Shown: in pieces, positions 23,271 to 24,027 of the stretch
How positions within the stretch are numbered: position 1 is the first letter of the stretch
Layout of the letters: each line of letters opens with the position of its first letter
Origin: an uncultured Prevotellaceae bacterium
GTDB lineage: Bacteria; Bacteroidota; Bacteroidia; Bacteroidales; Muribaculaceae
Direction: 5' to 3'
DNA length: 24,027 bases
NCBI GenBank assembly: GCA_900541935.1
Contig: UQLZ01000034.1
Span: 1-24,027 of the forward strand
Translations under genes and position numbers: made by a program
The notes under the pieces: generated by a model
The model's input: the letters and a program-made list of their open reading frames with translations, nothing else
Database searches by the model: none
Told to the model about the DNA's origin: nothing

Positions 23271-24027
23271 ATGGCAGAATTGTCGCCGATGATGCGCCAA
23301 TATATGGAAATTAAAGAGCAAAATAAAGACTGCATCATTTTCTACCGTTTAGGTGATTTTTATGAAATGTTTTTTGAAGATGCCAAAATAGGCTCTGAAG
23401 AACTTGAACTCACCTTAACAGGCAGAGATTGCGGTCTTGATGAGCGCGCGCCTATGTGCGGTGTACCGTATCACAGTTGCGAAGGCTATATATCGCGCCT
23501 TGTTGAAAAGGGATATAAGGTTGCTATTTGCGAACAGGTAGAAGACCCTGCTACGGCAAAGGGTATAGTTAAACGCGATATAGTAAGAATTATCACCCCC
23601 GGTACTGTAATTGAGGGTGAAATGCTTGATGAAGCACGCAACAACTATCTTGCGGCGGCCTGTCTTTTTGACGGTAAAATAGGTTTTGTTTTACCGATGT
23701 TTCTACCGGTGAAGCGCATTTACCGAAATTTCAGGCGACGATATGTATGAGCAATTTTATAATGAGGTAATGCGATTTGCCCCCAGCGAACTTTTGATTG
23801 AAGCTGTATTTTGTGAAAGCATCAAAGATTTTTTAGAAGAAAAATACAGCGGTACGGTAACGTTCGCTCTCCAAAGTGTTTCGACTGTAAAGTTACCGAA
23901 GAACTGTTTTGTAAAAATTTTGATATACTAAGCCCCGAAAATATTGGTATAGAGCAGGGCAGTGTGTTGCAAAGTGTGCTCGGTGCGGTATTGATTATCT
24001 GCACGAAAACGGAAACACAGGCACAAT
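23271..24027 (+). pseudogene. mutS: 5' part of mutS (DNA mismatch repair), with several frameshifts, cut by the window end
   Basis: MutS recognises mismatched bases in DNA. The first 140 codons are intact: MAELSPMMRQYMEIKEQNKD, the mismatch-contacting FYRLGDFYEMFFEDA, and LTLTGRDCG, APMCGVPYHS and EQVEDPA of domain I. The reading frame then breaks in short runs near 23689-23692 (expected FTDVSTGEAH), 23719-23724 (expected ISGDDMYEQFYNE), about 23860-23875 and about 23991-23995 (expected DYLHENGN). Each break looks like one lost or gained base, and the protein continues sensibly in the next frame each time. That pattern suits sequencing error better than a decayed gene. AAGGGG 9-14 nt before the ATG is a strong ribosome binding site. 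Confidence 0.88.

Noticed and set aside
23680..23760. Programmed ribosomal frameshifting in mutS
   Set aside because: No slippery heptamer with a downstream structure was evident, several breaks occur rather than one, and miaB shows the same defect. Sequence error is simpler.

Overview
The window is almost certainly two unrelated pieces of metagenomic DNA joined at about 22390-22435. Positions 1 to about 22390 come from a member of the Bacteroidales. The evidence is a complete type IX secretion (T9SS) core operon, a secreted protein with a T9SS C-terminal sorting domain, promoters of the Bacteroidota form TTG-N20-TAnnTTTG, mostly weak Shine-Dalgarno sites, and a cobalamin riboswitch ahead of a TonB-dependent receptor. 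Positions from about 22435 to 24027 come from a clostridial Firmicute: the end of miaB, a ylbF-family gene and the start of mutS, in an order familiar from that group and with strong ribosome binding sites. The seam is a run of long C and T homopolymers. The clostridial piece has several single-base frameshifts in short runs, which suggests low-quality sequence.

Left part (1-5735). An intergenic stretch holds a 48-bp direct repeat and a possible 45-residue gene framed by hairpins. It is followed by a DUF3108 protein on the minus strand. Divergent from that, a four-gene plus-strand operon begins at a clear promoter: a secreted GH13 alpha-amylase/neopullulanase, a GT8 and a GT2 glycosyltransferase, and a corrinoid adenosyltransferase (CobO type).

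Middle part (5910-16282, all minus strand). It contains a secreted protein of unknown function, an 814-residue phosphodiester-glycosidase-like protein with a T9SS sorting domain, and the T9SS operon porT-porP-gldK-gldL-gldM-gldN with its own terminator. The operon builds the outer-membrane and motor parts of the secretion machine, and the neighbouring sorting-domain protein is a likely substrate.

Right part (16364-22364). An eIF1/SUI1-like factor and a nucleoside deaminase lie on the plus strand and end at a strong bidirectional terminator. A minus-strand operon follows: an acidic conserved protein, RsmI, and a coiled-coil lipoprotein. Then comes the cobalamin riboswitch and a BtuB-like receptor. 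No rRNA, tRNA, CRISPR array, transposase or phage gene was seen. I did not find a convincing undescribed system. The observations most worth checking are the chimeric join, the porT-led T9SS operon with a charged GldN tail, and the small hairpin-framed gene.
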